DNA of 64,000 nucleotides from assembly GCA_004154925.1 (NCBI GenBank), contig QJNS01000699.1, positions 1-64,000 of the forward strand, written 5' to 3'. This DNA is from Monosporascus cannonballus (taxonomy: Eukaryota; Ascomycota; Sordariomycetes; Xylariales). Positions 35,508 to 48,673 of this stretch are shown piece by piece. The notes beneath the pieces are model-generated. The model saw nothing but the letters and a program-made list of their open reading frames with translations, searched no databases and was not told where the DNA came from. How positions within the stretch are numbered: the stretch's first letter is position 1; every line of letters begins with the position of its first letter. The position numbers were made by a program, and so were the translations under genes.

Positions 35508-35631
35508 TGTCCAATCTGAATTTAAAGACTTTGCAATCGATCTTATTGAATTATTATATAACTTGACCTATTTAACTTATAAATCCTTGTTGTGATCGTT
35601 TTCTAAGGCCGCACTTTATCAAATTATAATA
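35508..35631 (-). repeat. Element 4 3' LTR (left)
   Basis: 124 bp, RIP-saturated copy of the right LTR; shared blocks include CTTTGCAATCGATCTTATTG and TGATCGTTTTCTAAGGCCGC. Confidence 0.72.
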
Positions 35632-38600
35632 CAATTTTCTCTTTTTATAATTTTCGTCTCGAAAACTTTTCTTTTTTTCTTTAAATTATTCTTATTTTAT
35701 TTATTATCTCAGGCTGCATTGAAAAATCAACTAACAAAAATAATAAAAAATCAAATATCTTATTTAAATTTATTACTTTTCGTATTGTAAATATATCTGT
35801 ATATTCGTATTATATAAACCGTAGTTTATTAATTTATAGCGCGTTTATTTTAAATTTCTCTGAATAGGAAAAATATATAGAGAGAAACTAAGTCTTTTAG
35901 GATTTTAATAGCCTTTTTACCTTTTAACTAAAACGTCTCGTTTCTAATTATTTACGAACCGAATTCGAACTCGAAAAAGCGAGAAAAAAAGTAATACAGA
36001 CGTAAGCTAGAGTTTCTCGTTTTTGAAAATAAAAGAAATTATAGGCCGATCGTATATTACGTATATTAATTGGAGGTTTATAATTCTTAAAGGAATTAAA
36101 CGATTTAAAACATAAAAAGAAATCTAAAAATAAAAATAAAAATAAATAGCATATTATGCAAATACTGTGCTTGACATTATCGCGTTATTCTATTCATTAA
36201 GATTAAAAGATATCGATTAAATTTTTATAAACGTAATTAACTAAGATAATTTTAGTTCTAGCGATATTACTATTAATATAAGTTTTACAATAAGCGTTAA
36301 GTATTTATAAAATTCTTTACAAATTTCTAGATATTCTCGAAATTTGAATAACTTTTCTATTTAATTAAGTACTAAGTAAGTTCGATTTTTTCGCATATTA
36401 AGAAATTTTCCTATTTTGTATATAGTTTTATTTTTTATATTTACGTTATTCCTTTCTATATAGACATTAATAATATACTTACTAAATAAAGAAATATATA
36501 AAATAAAATAAAATCTAATTTTTAGTAAAATCCTTAATTAGTAATTGTTTTTTAAACTTTTCTTGGTAACTTTATATAGGCTGACATATTTAAAATCGAA
36601 ATTTTTGCAGAGTTTTTCTGTTTAAATATGTTTTGTAATAAGATAAATTATTTTTCTCTTTTAAAAATTTAATTTCTTTAAAATGTTTAAGTTCTAATAG
36701 TTACTTATATAATTACGTACGAATTTTAATTTTAATTTTATTTCTTGATGTAATTGTTTAAGTTATTTTAACGTAAATATTACTTTAACGTTAACATATT
36801 TATCGTATACGTCTTTGTAAATATCGAATATAAAACTAAATGTTACTTTTATTAAAATTGTTTAAATATTTTTATAGTAATTAGAATTATATATTGATTA
36901 AGTTATAAATAATTTTGTACTATTATATATATATATCGAATATATTTCTAAAAAAGATTTATGCTATATATTTGGTTTTAATTTTTTTAATAAGGTAAAA
37001 AATTAAACTAATTTCGGAAGTTTATTAACAATTACGAATATATTATTATAATATCCTGTTACCACCTCATTTTCGAGTAAAGGAAATTTAGTAATAAAAT
37101 TTATAATAACTAAATTCTATAATCTTTTTAAAACAGGTAATAAACATAATTTTTCGCAAAATTTAAATGGTTACGTCATAATCTTATTGTAAAAGTTATA
37201 TTAACGTTGAACTTTTTAAATTATTATATTTATTTTAAAAAGATGATAATTGTATTAAAATCGTTTTAAATTTTTATAAATTTCTGAATTTATATATAAT
37301 TAATATTCGTATATATAGCGTATAAGGCTTATCAATTACTTGCCTAAAATTTATAGCCTATTTATTTTTTCATTTTCTAGTAAATTATCGTCATATTCTT
37401 AAAATTTTTAATATATATTGTACAATATTATCCGTATTATCGTAAATTGCTATAAATATAAATATCTTTCCAAAGTAATATTGAAAATAATATAACCAAA
37501 TTTAATCAATTTTTAAGATTTAATTACTTATTTAAAATATTTATTTTATCGTTTTTATAATATTTTTAAAATTGATAAAGAAATCCAAGTTCACAATTTT
37601 CTTACGTATTATAATTATCGTTTTATAATTTTTTAATTGTAAGAATATATATAAAATTTTAATAATCAGTAGAAATTTAAATTTAATAAGGATTTCTTTA
37701 AACAACAATTTAAACTTTCGAAAAATTATAATAATAACTATAAATTCTTTATCTAGAATAACGTATTTAAAATCAATTCTTTTTAATTTATATAAATAAA
37801 ATGTAATAAGATACAATTTATCTTAATCATTTTATTATATAATTATTGTGCTTAATTTATAATTAATATTAATTTATTAATAATTACATTTTTGATTTTT
37901 TGGAACGTTTTTTCGTTTACTGTATTTATATAATTCTTTTCTTTTTTAATAATATTAATTAAAATCATAATATTATTATTAAAGTTTCGAATAAATTTCG
38001 TATAAAACTTAACAAATTTAGAGAATATTTTTACCTTTTTAATTATAATTAGCGTTTATTATTTCGTAGTTATAACGACTTTTTAGAATTTATTTTAATA
38101 TATTGCGAAATAATAATATATCTCAGATATTTTACTTTTTATTAATTAAATTATTTTTATTTTTATTAATTACTAATATCGTATTTTATAAAATATTAAA
38201 ATCGTTATAAATATATCTTATATATATTTTTTTCGTAAACGAATAAATAAAAATATTATCGAAATAACATATGATAAAAATATTAAAATAAGCTATATCT
38301 CGTTTTAAATTACATGTTCTTATTTATACCCTTTTTAACTTTAATAAAGTTATATTTATTTTTAAAAGCGAATATTATAAAATATTTAATTTAGAAACAC
38401 TGTTTTTTATCTTAATTACTAATAGTAATAATATTTATTTTATGATAATATTATTATTTTATTACTTGTAATTAATTATAAATCGCAATTTGTTATTTTT
38501 CTTATATATAAAAAATATAGAGTTACTTATGAATAATTTCGAAAATTGAATTTATATTTTATTATCGACTTTTCAAATATTTTTAAAACCGCGTAATTTA

Positions 38601-41418
38601 TTTTTGTTAAAAGTATAAATAAAATAAAACTGCATAAATAAACCTTTTTTTAAATTATTTTACAATTTTATTCGTTATATTTTTAATTTTTTATTTGTCT
38701 TTTTTAATTATTATTTATATTTATAATTTTATAATAATACATTAATTAAAGATTTTAAGTTTAACGTTGTTATTTTAAATCTATATTTATTTAAATAACT
38801 TTTACTTTAATAACAATAATAATAAGTTGTATTATCTTAATACGTATTTTTTTATATTTTATCTTTTTAAGTAATAAAGTATTTATCGTATTTTTATATC
38901 TATATTCGTCGTTATTTTCGATTAAAAAATAAGATTTTCGATTTTGTTTTTTATTATCAGAAAATAGAATAAATTTACCTAGTTAGGTCTTTTGTTAATT
39001 TAAATTTTTTATTAATATATCCATAATAATTCTAAATTCATATTGTAATTTCTAAATAAAACAATATCGACATCGCTTAGTTAATATTATTTTTAAATAA
39101 AAGTTTCAATATAATTGATTTCGCGGTAAATTTTTCGATTATTGTAAGCAAAATCTTAACTTACGATATTTATAATTGTACAAAACTTTAACTTATATTT
39201 CTATAATAAATTAAGCTGATTAATAATATTTATTATAATATCATTTCCGTATTGAACTCTGTAATCTAGTATTATAATATAATAATACGTTTTAATTCGT
39301 ATATTTAAAGTAATAAAGTTATTAATAATTCCTATTATTATATCTAAAACATTTTTAATTTCTTTTGTTAATTCTTCTAAGATTCGTTATTTTGTAGCTT
39401 TTTTGAAAATAATTTTTTTCTTTTAATTTCTTTTGCAATTCATTAAACTTTATTTATATTTTTATATATAATACGTTAAGTCACTATATAAAAATATTTG
39501 TCGACATATTTAGACTTTCAATTATATTAATCTTTTTTAATTATTTTTTAATTTCTTGTCTAGTTAATTAAAATATTATTTCTATTAATATATAATATTT
39601 TATTAAACTCTTTATATCTGGTTGTTTTTCTAGCAACATTTGTAAGTAAATTATCAATTTCTTTTAATATATTTTTCGAAATTAATAATAAATATAAATA
39701 AAGAATAAAATTCTAAAATAATTATTAAGTCATATTTCTTTACAGTATACTAAATTAACTTTTTTAAAGACTAATAATTATACTACTTAAAATATTAACA
39801 ATGAATTTACAAATATTATTTTTTGTTGTATTTTATAAAAAGTTTCATTTATCTATATAATTTTACACAATAATAATTTGAAAATATTAATATTATTATT
39901 TATTTATTTCGTTATTTTCGATTTAATTATGAAATTCGAATTCTTCTTAAAATATATCTACGATTCTTTAATTAATATTTTTTTTAAAAAATGTTTATAT
40001 GTAGAGTAATTGTATTATCTATAATATATAGCGTATATTTTACTATATCGATTAAAGATTCTCGAACAATATCTTTTACTTCTTTTTAATTTTTTAATCA
40101 TTTGTTTAAAGTATATTATTATTTTTCTAACGTTTTTTTAAATTAATTTCCAAGCTTTTTATATCTCGTATTAGGTTTATTAACGTAATAACTCTTATTT
40201 GTACTAAGCTCGAATTATATTAATAACTTTCTTAATATATTTTTAAATTATTCTTAAACTACTTTTCTTATATGATTATCTAGTCCTTTTATCGTAATTG
40301 TTTAAGCTTTTAATACTTATAAATCTTATATCTTGTTTTACTAAAATTAAAACATTTAATTTAACTTTAATTTCGTTTATAAGTAGTATTAAATTCTATA
40401 ACTTTTAATATTATACTATAAAATATAAAAAACGTATTTTGTTATATATAGTTTAACATAATACAATTAAATTATAAAATATAATACCTTTTTTAAATCG
40501 CTTTTTAAACTATTAATTATCGAGTTTAATTATTTTTACAATATATTTATTCAATGTAATTTATTATTTAATTAATTTAATTATATTTTTATATTACTAT
40601 TTAACTGTTTCATAAAATATATTTATAAAAACGTTAATTTTGTTATTTGTCTATTTAACCTCAATTATAAAAAATTTAAAAATAATTATATAATTAAAAG
40701 TCAACCCTTTTTATTGCAATTAAAAAGTTTATTATTCCGCAAATCGTTTTTTATATAGATTATCGAAATTATTATATAACTTGTTTTTAAAATTGGTATA
40801 TAAAAAGAAATTTTCTTTAATAATTTTTATTCAATTCGTTTTTTAAATAATATCTTATAACGAGTTTAAATTAATTAATCGCGTTTTTTGTAAAGTACGT
40901 TCTTATAGTTAAAACTTACTTCGTTCGCTTATTAAGTATAAACAAATCGAAGATAAATATATATTTAAATAAGCAAAATTCGAAAAATGGTTTTTTATTA
41001 TATAACTGCGGTTGTTTAAATTTCATCATAGTAAAAAAAACTTATATAAATAAAATAACTTTAATTATATTATTAAATTAATACATTTTTGCCTCGAATT
41101 TTTAAATTCGAATATAAAATTATAAAATAAAAGTTTTTAAAATATTATTAACATTTTAATAGTATTAATTATTATTTAAAATTTGACTATGTTTTTGAGT
41201 AAAATCTTATAACGTATAATAATTAATACTTTGATTAATTATTAAACTTAAGTTATTTAAATTTATATTAATAAAAATATAGTAAAAGTTTAAAAGTTAA
41301 ATATAATAATTACGTTTTATAATGTTAAAAATATTTTAAATAATACGATTTTATTATAAATTAATATCAATTAGCTTACAGAAATAAATATATCTATATA
41401 TTGTAATATATTGCGTTT

Positions 41419-41542
41419 TGTCACATCCGGCTGTAAAAGCTTTGCGATCAATTTTGTCGAACTATTACGTAATTTGACTCATCTAGCTCGTAGATCTCTA
41501 TTACGACCGTTTTTTAAGGTCGCATCTTATTAGATCGTAACA
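41419..41542 (-). repeat. Element 4 5' LTR (right)
   Basis: 124 bp, much less mutated than the left copy (CTTTGCGATCAATTTTGTCG, TACGACCGTTTTTTAAGGTC). It abuts a copy of the dispersed ATTATTACACGATAT motif. Confidence 0.72.
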
Positions 41543-44385
41543 ATGTTTCAGCCTAAGCTAAGTATATAGAAAATTATTACACGATATAAATTGTACGAAA
41601 GATATTATATCTAGTATCTTCGAATACAATATATACAAATTACTAAAAACTGTATAAAAGGTGTTTCAATATATATATTCAATTTTATAGTTATAAGACT
41701 TATAAATTTACAATTAATTAATCAAATATAAGTTATACTTTTTAGTAATATAATTTAAAACGTCTTTTTAATACTATTATTAAAGCGATAATACAAGAAA
41801 ACTAAACTTGAAAAATTAAACCTCTCTTTAAATATAAAAGTAGAAAAACTTTAAAATAAAAGAAAAGCCATAATATATCGAAAGAACTATATTAATATAA
41901 TATATTTTATAAAATATAAACGTTTCTTATTTTTGAAAATACGTGAAATTTTTCGATTATTTCTTAAAATATTCCTTATTTTATAAAAAGCGTTAGTAAA
42001 ATAATTTGATAAAAAACATTATAACAAAAATATTATAATATACAAAATCCTTAATTATTATATATTATATATTCAAAGACGTTATCGTTAAATTTTTAAT
42101 TATATTTATTTCGTTAGAAAATATTCACCGGTTATCGAATATTTCGAAATAAAAATTAATTTCAATCTATAATAATATCGAAACGAAAATTGCTTAATTA
42201 TTAGAAAAACGTTAAAATATTATCGATATTTTGTTTATCGTTTTTGTATATTTTTAGTTGCTTTTTTCGAAACTCTAACTTCTTATATAGCAGTATTAAT
42301 AATATATATATTTACTTTTTATAAAAATTATAAGAAAACAAATTTACAATTTAAAATAATAATGTAATTATCTAATAAAAAATTTAAAAGACGGAGTTAA
42401 AAAGTATTAGTATTAATTGTAAAGAATTCGATATTAAATTAATAGCAAGTTAATTATACGATTTGTTATAAGACAATGACGAAGAAAATTTATATTTTTC
42501 TTATATATTTAATATAAATAAGGAAACTTTATTTTTCATATTAATTTACGTTTTTAAATAATTTGGTATATTAATAAAAGATTTATGAAAACAATAAAAG
42601 TAAATTTTCTTCTTTATAAAAAATATAATTCTTTTAAAAAAGTTTAGATTTGTTTTTACTTGCGATTTTAATTTAAGTAAATTTCTAAAACGCTTTTACG
42701 AAATAAAATAAAAACGTATAAAAGAAGTCGAAATCCTATCGTTACGAATTAACAGTATTATTTTCGAATAAAAGTAAAGCATAAGATTTACTTTTACTAT
42801 AACCTTATTATTATTTCAGAAGATAACGTATTTATCGATGTTTTTTTTTAAAAACTTTATCGATTTGTAATAATACGCCGATATACAAACTATATATCAC
42901 AGTTTTAAGTAGCACGTAGTAGATATATAGAACAGAACAAGGCGGTTAGTACTCGAGGTGACAATGTTCCACTTTTAGTAGTATAATAGTTAAACTCTTA
43001 TTGTTCTATGCCGTAACACTGTAGCTATAATATAACAAAAGTACGAAATTTTGCAGACGATTTTAAAGTAAGCTATTAAAATAAAAAAACAATATTATAA
43101 AAAATTTTTATAAAATACGTATTTATTCTTAAAAGGACCTATTTTAAAAATAGTTAGAAAAGATTTATAAAATATTATATAGAAAAAATAAAAAGTTAAA
43201 ATAAAAAAAAACCTGCGCCTAGAAATATATTTCATTATTAATTAATAAAGAAAATATATAATACGCTATATAAAATTTAAAAAGACAAATTATGACAAAT
43301 ATTTAACAAGATATATATATACGAACGTAAAAATAAAAACGTTTAATTAAAATTAAAATTATATATATTAAAAGCAGTGTATCTAAGAATAGTATTGATT
43401 TTTTTTCCCAATAGAAATCTCCGTATTATAATTACTTCGCCGCAAATTTTCTTTAATATATTATTTATTTAAAAGAATTATACGGAATTTTAATTTATTA
43501 TTAATTATTAATTATTTTATTTGTTATCACATTATTTCGACGTTTAAATAACTATAAATTATTAATTATAGCATATAATAAAGCGATTCTATTAACACTT
43601 TTAAGTGTAAAAACTTAAAACAGATTTTTTTATTAAGAGTTAAAAGAAAATATATATTATTTAAAAAAAGATTAAGTATTATACAGATTATTTTTACGTT
43701 ACAAATACGAGGTTATTATGTAGTAATTATTTAATAAACAATTATTTATTTCTTTTTTAAAGAAAAGAGACAAGTTTTAAATTAGATTTTAATATACTCG
43801 TATTGTTTTTTTTCTTTAATCTAAAAATATTTAGCAATAAAGTAAGCTAACTTTTTTAAAAGTTTTAGTAATCTTTTTATTAGTTGTCTTAAAAATATTT
43901 TATAAATAATTTCGAATATTTGTTTATTAGATTTACCATTATAAATATTTGATTTAATATCGGGAGATTATAGATAGTTATAATAAAGATTTGTAATATA
44001 AAGATATTATTAATTTATATATATAGATTAGTAAATATACAAATAATAATCAAATGATTATAATAGTTGGAGTTCGTTTGTTCGTATTTAATATGGTTAT
44101 ATTTGTATTCAAAAAGTAGGTTTTATTATAAAAAAGATTTTTTTTTAAAAAAAAGCTTATATGTTTATTTCTTAAAAACGACTTTTATTAAATATAATAT
44201 AGCTCGGTATAAATATTTATAAAATTAAAATATATTATTTATAAAATAAGAGTATTATAAACTGTTAAAATTAGCACATTGCGAAGAAATAAAAAATTAA
44301 AATAGTAATTATACGTAAAGTAATATACAATTAAATATATCTAGTTATATAGCTTAACCTGGTTTATTATATATATATACTCCCT
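41543..44385. other. AT-rich gene-free stretch
   Basis: No coding frame recognised. It contains a low-AT island at about 42,895-43,010 that has an inverted relative at 45,840-45,960. Confidence 0.5.
42895..43010 (+). repeat. Dispersed short repeat, plus copy
   Basis: Shares AAGTAGCACGTAGTAGATAT and TACTTTTAGTAGTATAATAG-type blocks with the reverse complement of 45,840-45,960. Less AT-rich than its surroundings. Identity unknown. Confidence 0.65.
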
Positions 44386-44600
44386 TTCTAATAACACAGT
44401 GGTCGTGAGCTTAGATGTCTCGTTTCGCTTGATGTCGGCCTGGGCAATCAACAGCTTGCGAGAGACGGCTGGTTCGAATTCCGCTTACAACAACGCGTTC
44501 TAGGCCGCCAACTTAGTGTACGAACTATTTGGAGCTTCGGCTCCTAACGTGTCGGCGACAATTGAAGTAGTTAGAGGCGCTTAAGCTTGGGGCAAGCTTT
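44386..44600 (+). repeat. tRNA-derived SINE-like repeat, better preserved copy
   Basis: It starts TCTAATAACACAGTGGTCG, an RNA polymerase III A-box-like head (44391-44402). A B-box-like GGTTCGAATTCC lies at 44471-44482, followed by an unrelated body (TCGGCTCC region) of over 100 bp. A second copy on the minus strand at 57215-57412 shows TAGCTTAGTAG at the A box; together they suggest an ancestral TAGCTCAGTGG. Homology beyond the B box argues against a plain tRNA gene. Confidence 0.6.
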
Positions 44601-47566
44601 GGAACCAATCAAATTTATCGTGTACGTAATCTATTTGTTTGTCACCGTGCTCTGGATTCCCACTGGTTTTTCATTTAGCCCGCCTAGAGGTACGGTTTTT
44701 CGAAGATGCTCTCCGGTTGCGTTTGTACAATTAGACGCGTATATATAGTGGAGCAGATTAGCACATAGCTAGATACCTTAATTGCACTTTATACATTATA
44801 TATATATGTTTAATTATACGATGTAATAGAAAAGCACTTTTAAAAAAACGGTACCTATAAATAAACCGGATAAAAAACAATATAAAAATTATAATTACTT
44901 TTAAGGTTTATCTTTAGAGTTTATTTTTACGGTTTGTCAAGTAAAGCTTTATCTTTTATAAGTTATATTGTCTATTTTTAAGAATTCTATTAAACTAGCT
45001 AGTAAGTATAAGATTTATCATAGTTAAAGCTTATTAACAACTACGTATTAGTCGGCTTTAAAGTAAGACTTTATAGTACAAAGATATAATTTATTCTAAT
45101 CGTAAAAACTCTAAATTAAATATCTAAGTTAGAAATATTAAATATAAAATTTATCGTAAAAATTATATCGTATAATAATTTTCTATATATTAAACTTAAG
45201 AAATATTTTGAACTTAAGTATATCTTGTTTATTTATTTAATTATAATTCAATTACAAAATACGATATAATATTTTTAACATAACTATAAGAATTATTATT
45301 ATAATATAATTAAATTAAAATAATATATATAATATACTTCAAAATATAAGAAATAAAGCATTTATAATATTAATATAAATAATGTTTTAAAAAAGAAAAA
45401 TATAAACTATTAAAATATTTGTTTTATAAATGTATTTTAAATTGATTTAATGTACTTGGTTTTAAAAATAAAAAGAATATTAATTTAATTATGAAAAATG
45501 TTATCTAAAAATTGATAAAATTGATATGCTATTATTTTTGTTCAAAAAACTTATATTGTTTTGTAAATATTTACGTATTGGTAAAATAATATTAAAAATA
45601 TATATTATCGAATATATATTAAAAATAGTGAATTATAAATAGATTTTTGAAACAAAATATAATCATTTTAAATATTTAATAATAGTTTTTAAACTTTTTG
45701 ATATTTAAATTAAATTATAAACATAAATGAATTAAACGTTATTATATTTAATAACTAAGTGTACGCTGATTTATTTTATTAATATACGAATATATATTAA
45801 ATATTTAATAAAATATAAATAATACGTTTTATTATGGCATGAGAATAAGAGTATAGCTATTATACTACTAAAAGTAGAACGTTGTTAGCTCGAGCACTGA
45901 CAGCTTTTTCTGATCTATATATCTACTAGGTGCTACTTAGGACTATAACAGGTTTATAAAGTTTAAATATTATATATTGTTTTGATTTTCATAAGTATAT
46001 TTTTATAGATTAATATTAAAAGACTTAGTACAGTTCTTAAACCTTTAATATTTATTAACGTTTTTTATCTAACTTTTTATTTATAAATATAATATTTTAA
46101 TATTTAATAACACTTGTATTTTCGAAATCAATATTCGAAATAATTTGTTATATTATAAAATATAATAATTTCTTAATTATTGTAGACCTGTTTAAAAAGT
46201 CGTGTTATTTTATTAAATATATCTAACGTTTTATTGAAATTATTATAAAGCTTTAATTTAGAAATTTGACAATAAGAATAAGAATTTATTGTTAAATAAC
46301 TAATACAATTAGCTTAATTTATTACGATATATTTCGTTATTTCTTTTAGTCAAAAACGAATATTTTAAATAATAATTAAAGTTTTTCCGACTTAATAAAA
46401 ACGAAAAAAAATATCGAAATAGTAAAAATATTTTTAAAAATAGAATTATTTCAATTTAGTCTTAAATATATAAATACTTTATTAATAACAAATAAACTTA
46501 GATTTACAAATTTTAAATTAATTAAAATTATAAATTATACATTATACACTTTTCGTTTTATGTTATTAAAATGTTAATAATGTTGTTTATAGAGTAGTAT
46601 TATAAGAAATATACTTTATAATTGTTCTACTTTTTAAATTATATCTGTTATGACCTAATTAATTATAATAGACTTCTAGTATATATATAGCTATAAGTAC
46701 TAGGATGATTACCAGAATTGTAATCATTTCATCCATCTTTTGCTTTAGTAGCGCAGCGATATAAGATGTAGTTATTATAATAGTAAAATATAATTTTTTT
46801 TAATAAATTTAGAAACTAAAACAATTTTTTAAAAAAATTAATTAAAACCAGTGAAACGATATTTGAATTAAAAGATAAAAACATAATTTATATATTATAT
46901 ATTACAGTTTTATACTTAAAATTATTAATTAATATTATAATTAACTTACATTACCTTATTTCAATATAGCAAAAATATATACCTGTTTAATTCGCAATTA
47001 TTTTTATTAGTAAAAACTTAAAACAATATTATATTTCTTTTATTAAAAATTCGTAGTGATATTAATTTTCAATTTCATTTTTGTAAAAATTAATATAAAT
47101 TTTATTATAGTTTTACTTTTACTAATGAAGATATATAGCAGAAAACAATAAAGTTATTTTCGTTATATTAAATAAAATCACGAAAGATATTTATTTTATT
47201 TTAATAAAAATCAAACTTTTCGTTAATAATGCAATCGAATTATTATATTATAATATTTTAAATAACATACTTCTGAATTTCTTTTAGGCATTGTTTATAA
47301 ATTAAAAGATATTTAATATAATATTTTAGGCATAAACGTAGTAATATCTAAATTAAATATAGTAAATATAGTATATATTACTTATATATGTTAAAGACAA
47401 TTATTATTATTATTTAGCGTTAAATATAGTATTTGATTATATCTAGTTTGAATATAGTTTATAATAATTTACAAATAATAAATTTCTTATATTAGTATAT
47501 ATAATTTTATAAAGTATAAAAAAATATATAAAACATTATAATAAGAACTGTTTTATAAAAAGTTTT
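44601..47566. other. AT-rich gene-free stretch
   Basis: No coding frame is recognised. The first 160 bp are of lower AT content and continue the island at 44.4 kb. Small low-AT patches occur at 45,840-45,960 and 46,660-46,780. Confidence 0.5.
45840..45960 (-). repeat. Dispersed short repeat, minus copy
   Basis: Inverted relative of 42,895-43,010; the two lie on either side of the 44.4-kb SINE-like island. Confidence 0.65.
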
Positions 47567-47714
47567 TGTTACGGCGCTGTACGTTTTTTGAGTTCTTAGA
47601 AGATATTCTGTCATTGTACGAGAAAAAAAAGAAAATTATTTAGCAAGCGCGTAACGCTTGCATATATATAGCGAAACGGCGGCTTAAATAAGCCGCTTTA
47701 TTAATGCCGTAACA
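47567..47714 (-). repeat. Element 5 3' LTR (left)
   Basis: 148 bp, with the 8-bp inverted ends TGTTACGG/CCGTAACA intact and an internal GCGGCTTAAATAAGCCGC palindrome. Confidence 0.9.
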
Positions 47715-48340
47715 ATAACCTTTTTTTCTTAGGGCAATTATCCCTAATTACATAAAAAAAAATATAAACGTTTTTCTCGAATTCGAACCTTAGCTAACTG
47801 GTGGCGTACTAGGTGTCGCAAAGTATCGTAGCGTTAATATGGCATACGCGCGATACAGCCGAAATGGAGCCGCGTTAATAGCCGGGTGGCGGGATGCCGT
47901 ATAAAAAATGTATAACGCCAATTTCGGCACGAAAATAGTAATATTATCGTACGAGATATTATTAATCCGACTGGATTTTGCCGCATATCCGCTTTTACCG
48001 TTTTCGCGATATAAATACCAAATTTCCTCCCAGTTTTTGTTCCTTATTTTTTTCGTTACTATAACGATATTTTCTCGGCCTTATATTATTTACGTAACGC
48101 TCGTTTATGCGAAATAATTATGTATAATTTATTTCAAATATTTTTTTTAAATTATATTCCCGATATTAAAAAAATGCCTTTTTTTAATTATCGTTTCGCG
48201 TCGGCCGTAATGGTAAAATACATATTTTATATTAAACGCGGAAAAATATGTTAATTAATAAATCGTATATCTTATAATATTGGCGTTATATTTATGAGAT
48301 ATTATTATTATGTTAATTTTTCGATATATAATCGGTAAAA

Positions 48341-48673
48341 GGCGTGCAGGACGATTTTCTGAATTTGGATACCTTTTTTTACTAGGTAGATTTTTACTTC
48401 GACGTCAACCGTAACGACGACGACGAACCGATCCTCGACGACGGCAACGAGACGTATGCGTACCTTAACGGTTTTCGTCAGAAATTTTGCAAGGTAATAT
48501 TCCGACTTTATACCGTTTTTAAAGCGGCCGAAAAAATTTACCGTACTGTATTTAATATAACGGGCGCGAAAAAAAAGGTTAATATTATTTTTAATTATAG
48601 TTGTATTTTTAATATTTTTTATAAAAAAATAAAATTGTTTATTTTACGTAAGTTAGCGTTCGGTAAGCCTTAA
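48341..48673 (+). pseudogene. Plus-strand coding-like remnant in the tail of element 5
   Basis: Running opposite to element 5's pol and next to its 3' LTR, a frame of about 110 codons has only one internal stop (TAG at about 48389). It contains VQDDFLNLDTFFY, then VDFYFDVNRNDDDEPILDDG, NETYAYLNGFRQKFCK and KAAEKIYRTVFNITGAKKK. Local GC-rich codons (GAC GAC GAC, CTC GAC GAC GGC) stand out from the AT-rich surroundings. The family is not recognised. The position parallels the antisense frames of elements 1 and 2, but the sequence does not. Confidence 0.45.

Larger units (their letters stand above)
35508..41542 (-). mobile_element. Element 4: Gypsy-like retrotransposon remnant with short LTRs
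   Basis: Direct repeats of 124 bp (35508-35631 and 41419-41542) bracket 5.8 kb of AT-rich sequence. On the minus strand the repeat starts TGTTACGATC and ends GTGACA in the less damaged right copy. A minus-strand RT motif at about 38230-38281 reads CYFDNIFIYS, followed downstream by RYIYNDFNIL-like sequence as in Gypsy RT. This sets the orientation: the right LTR is 5'. No matching target duplication is seen, so ends are accurate to a few bases at best. Confidence 0.72.

Noticed and set aside
37541..37816. Long hydrophobic frames in the AT-rich block (for example 37541-37816 and 54021-54203)
   Set aside because: Ile/Lys/Phe/Asn-only products expected by chance at this composition, lying inside delimited transposons.
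44386..44490. A functional tRNA gene
   Set aside because: A- and B-box-like motifs exist, but the T-stem has a mismatch, I could not form an acceptor stem, and homology with the 57-kb copy continues far past any tRNA end.
47908..48117. 69-codon plus-strand frame near the left LTR of element 5
   Set aside because: Hydrophobic, low-complexity product typical of AT-rich DNA; unlike 48341-48673 it has no distinctive composition.
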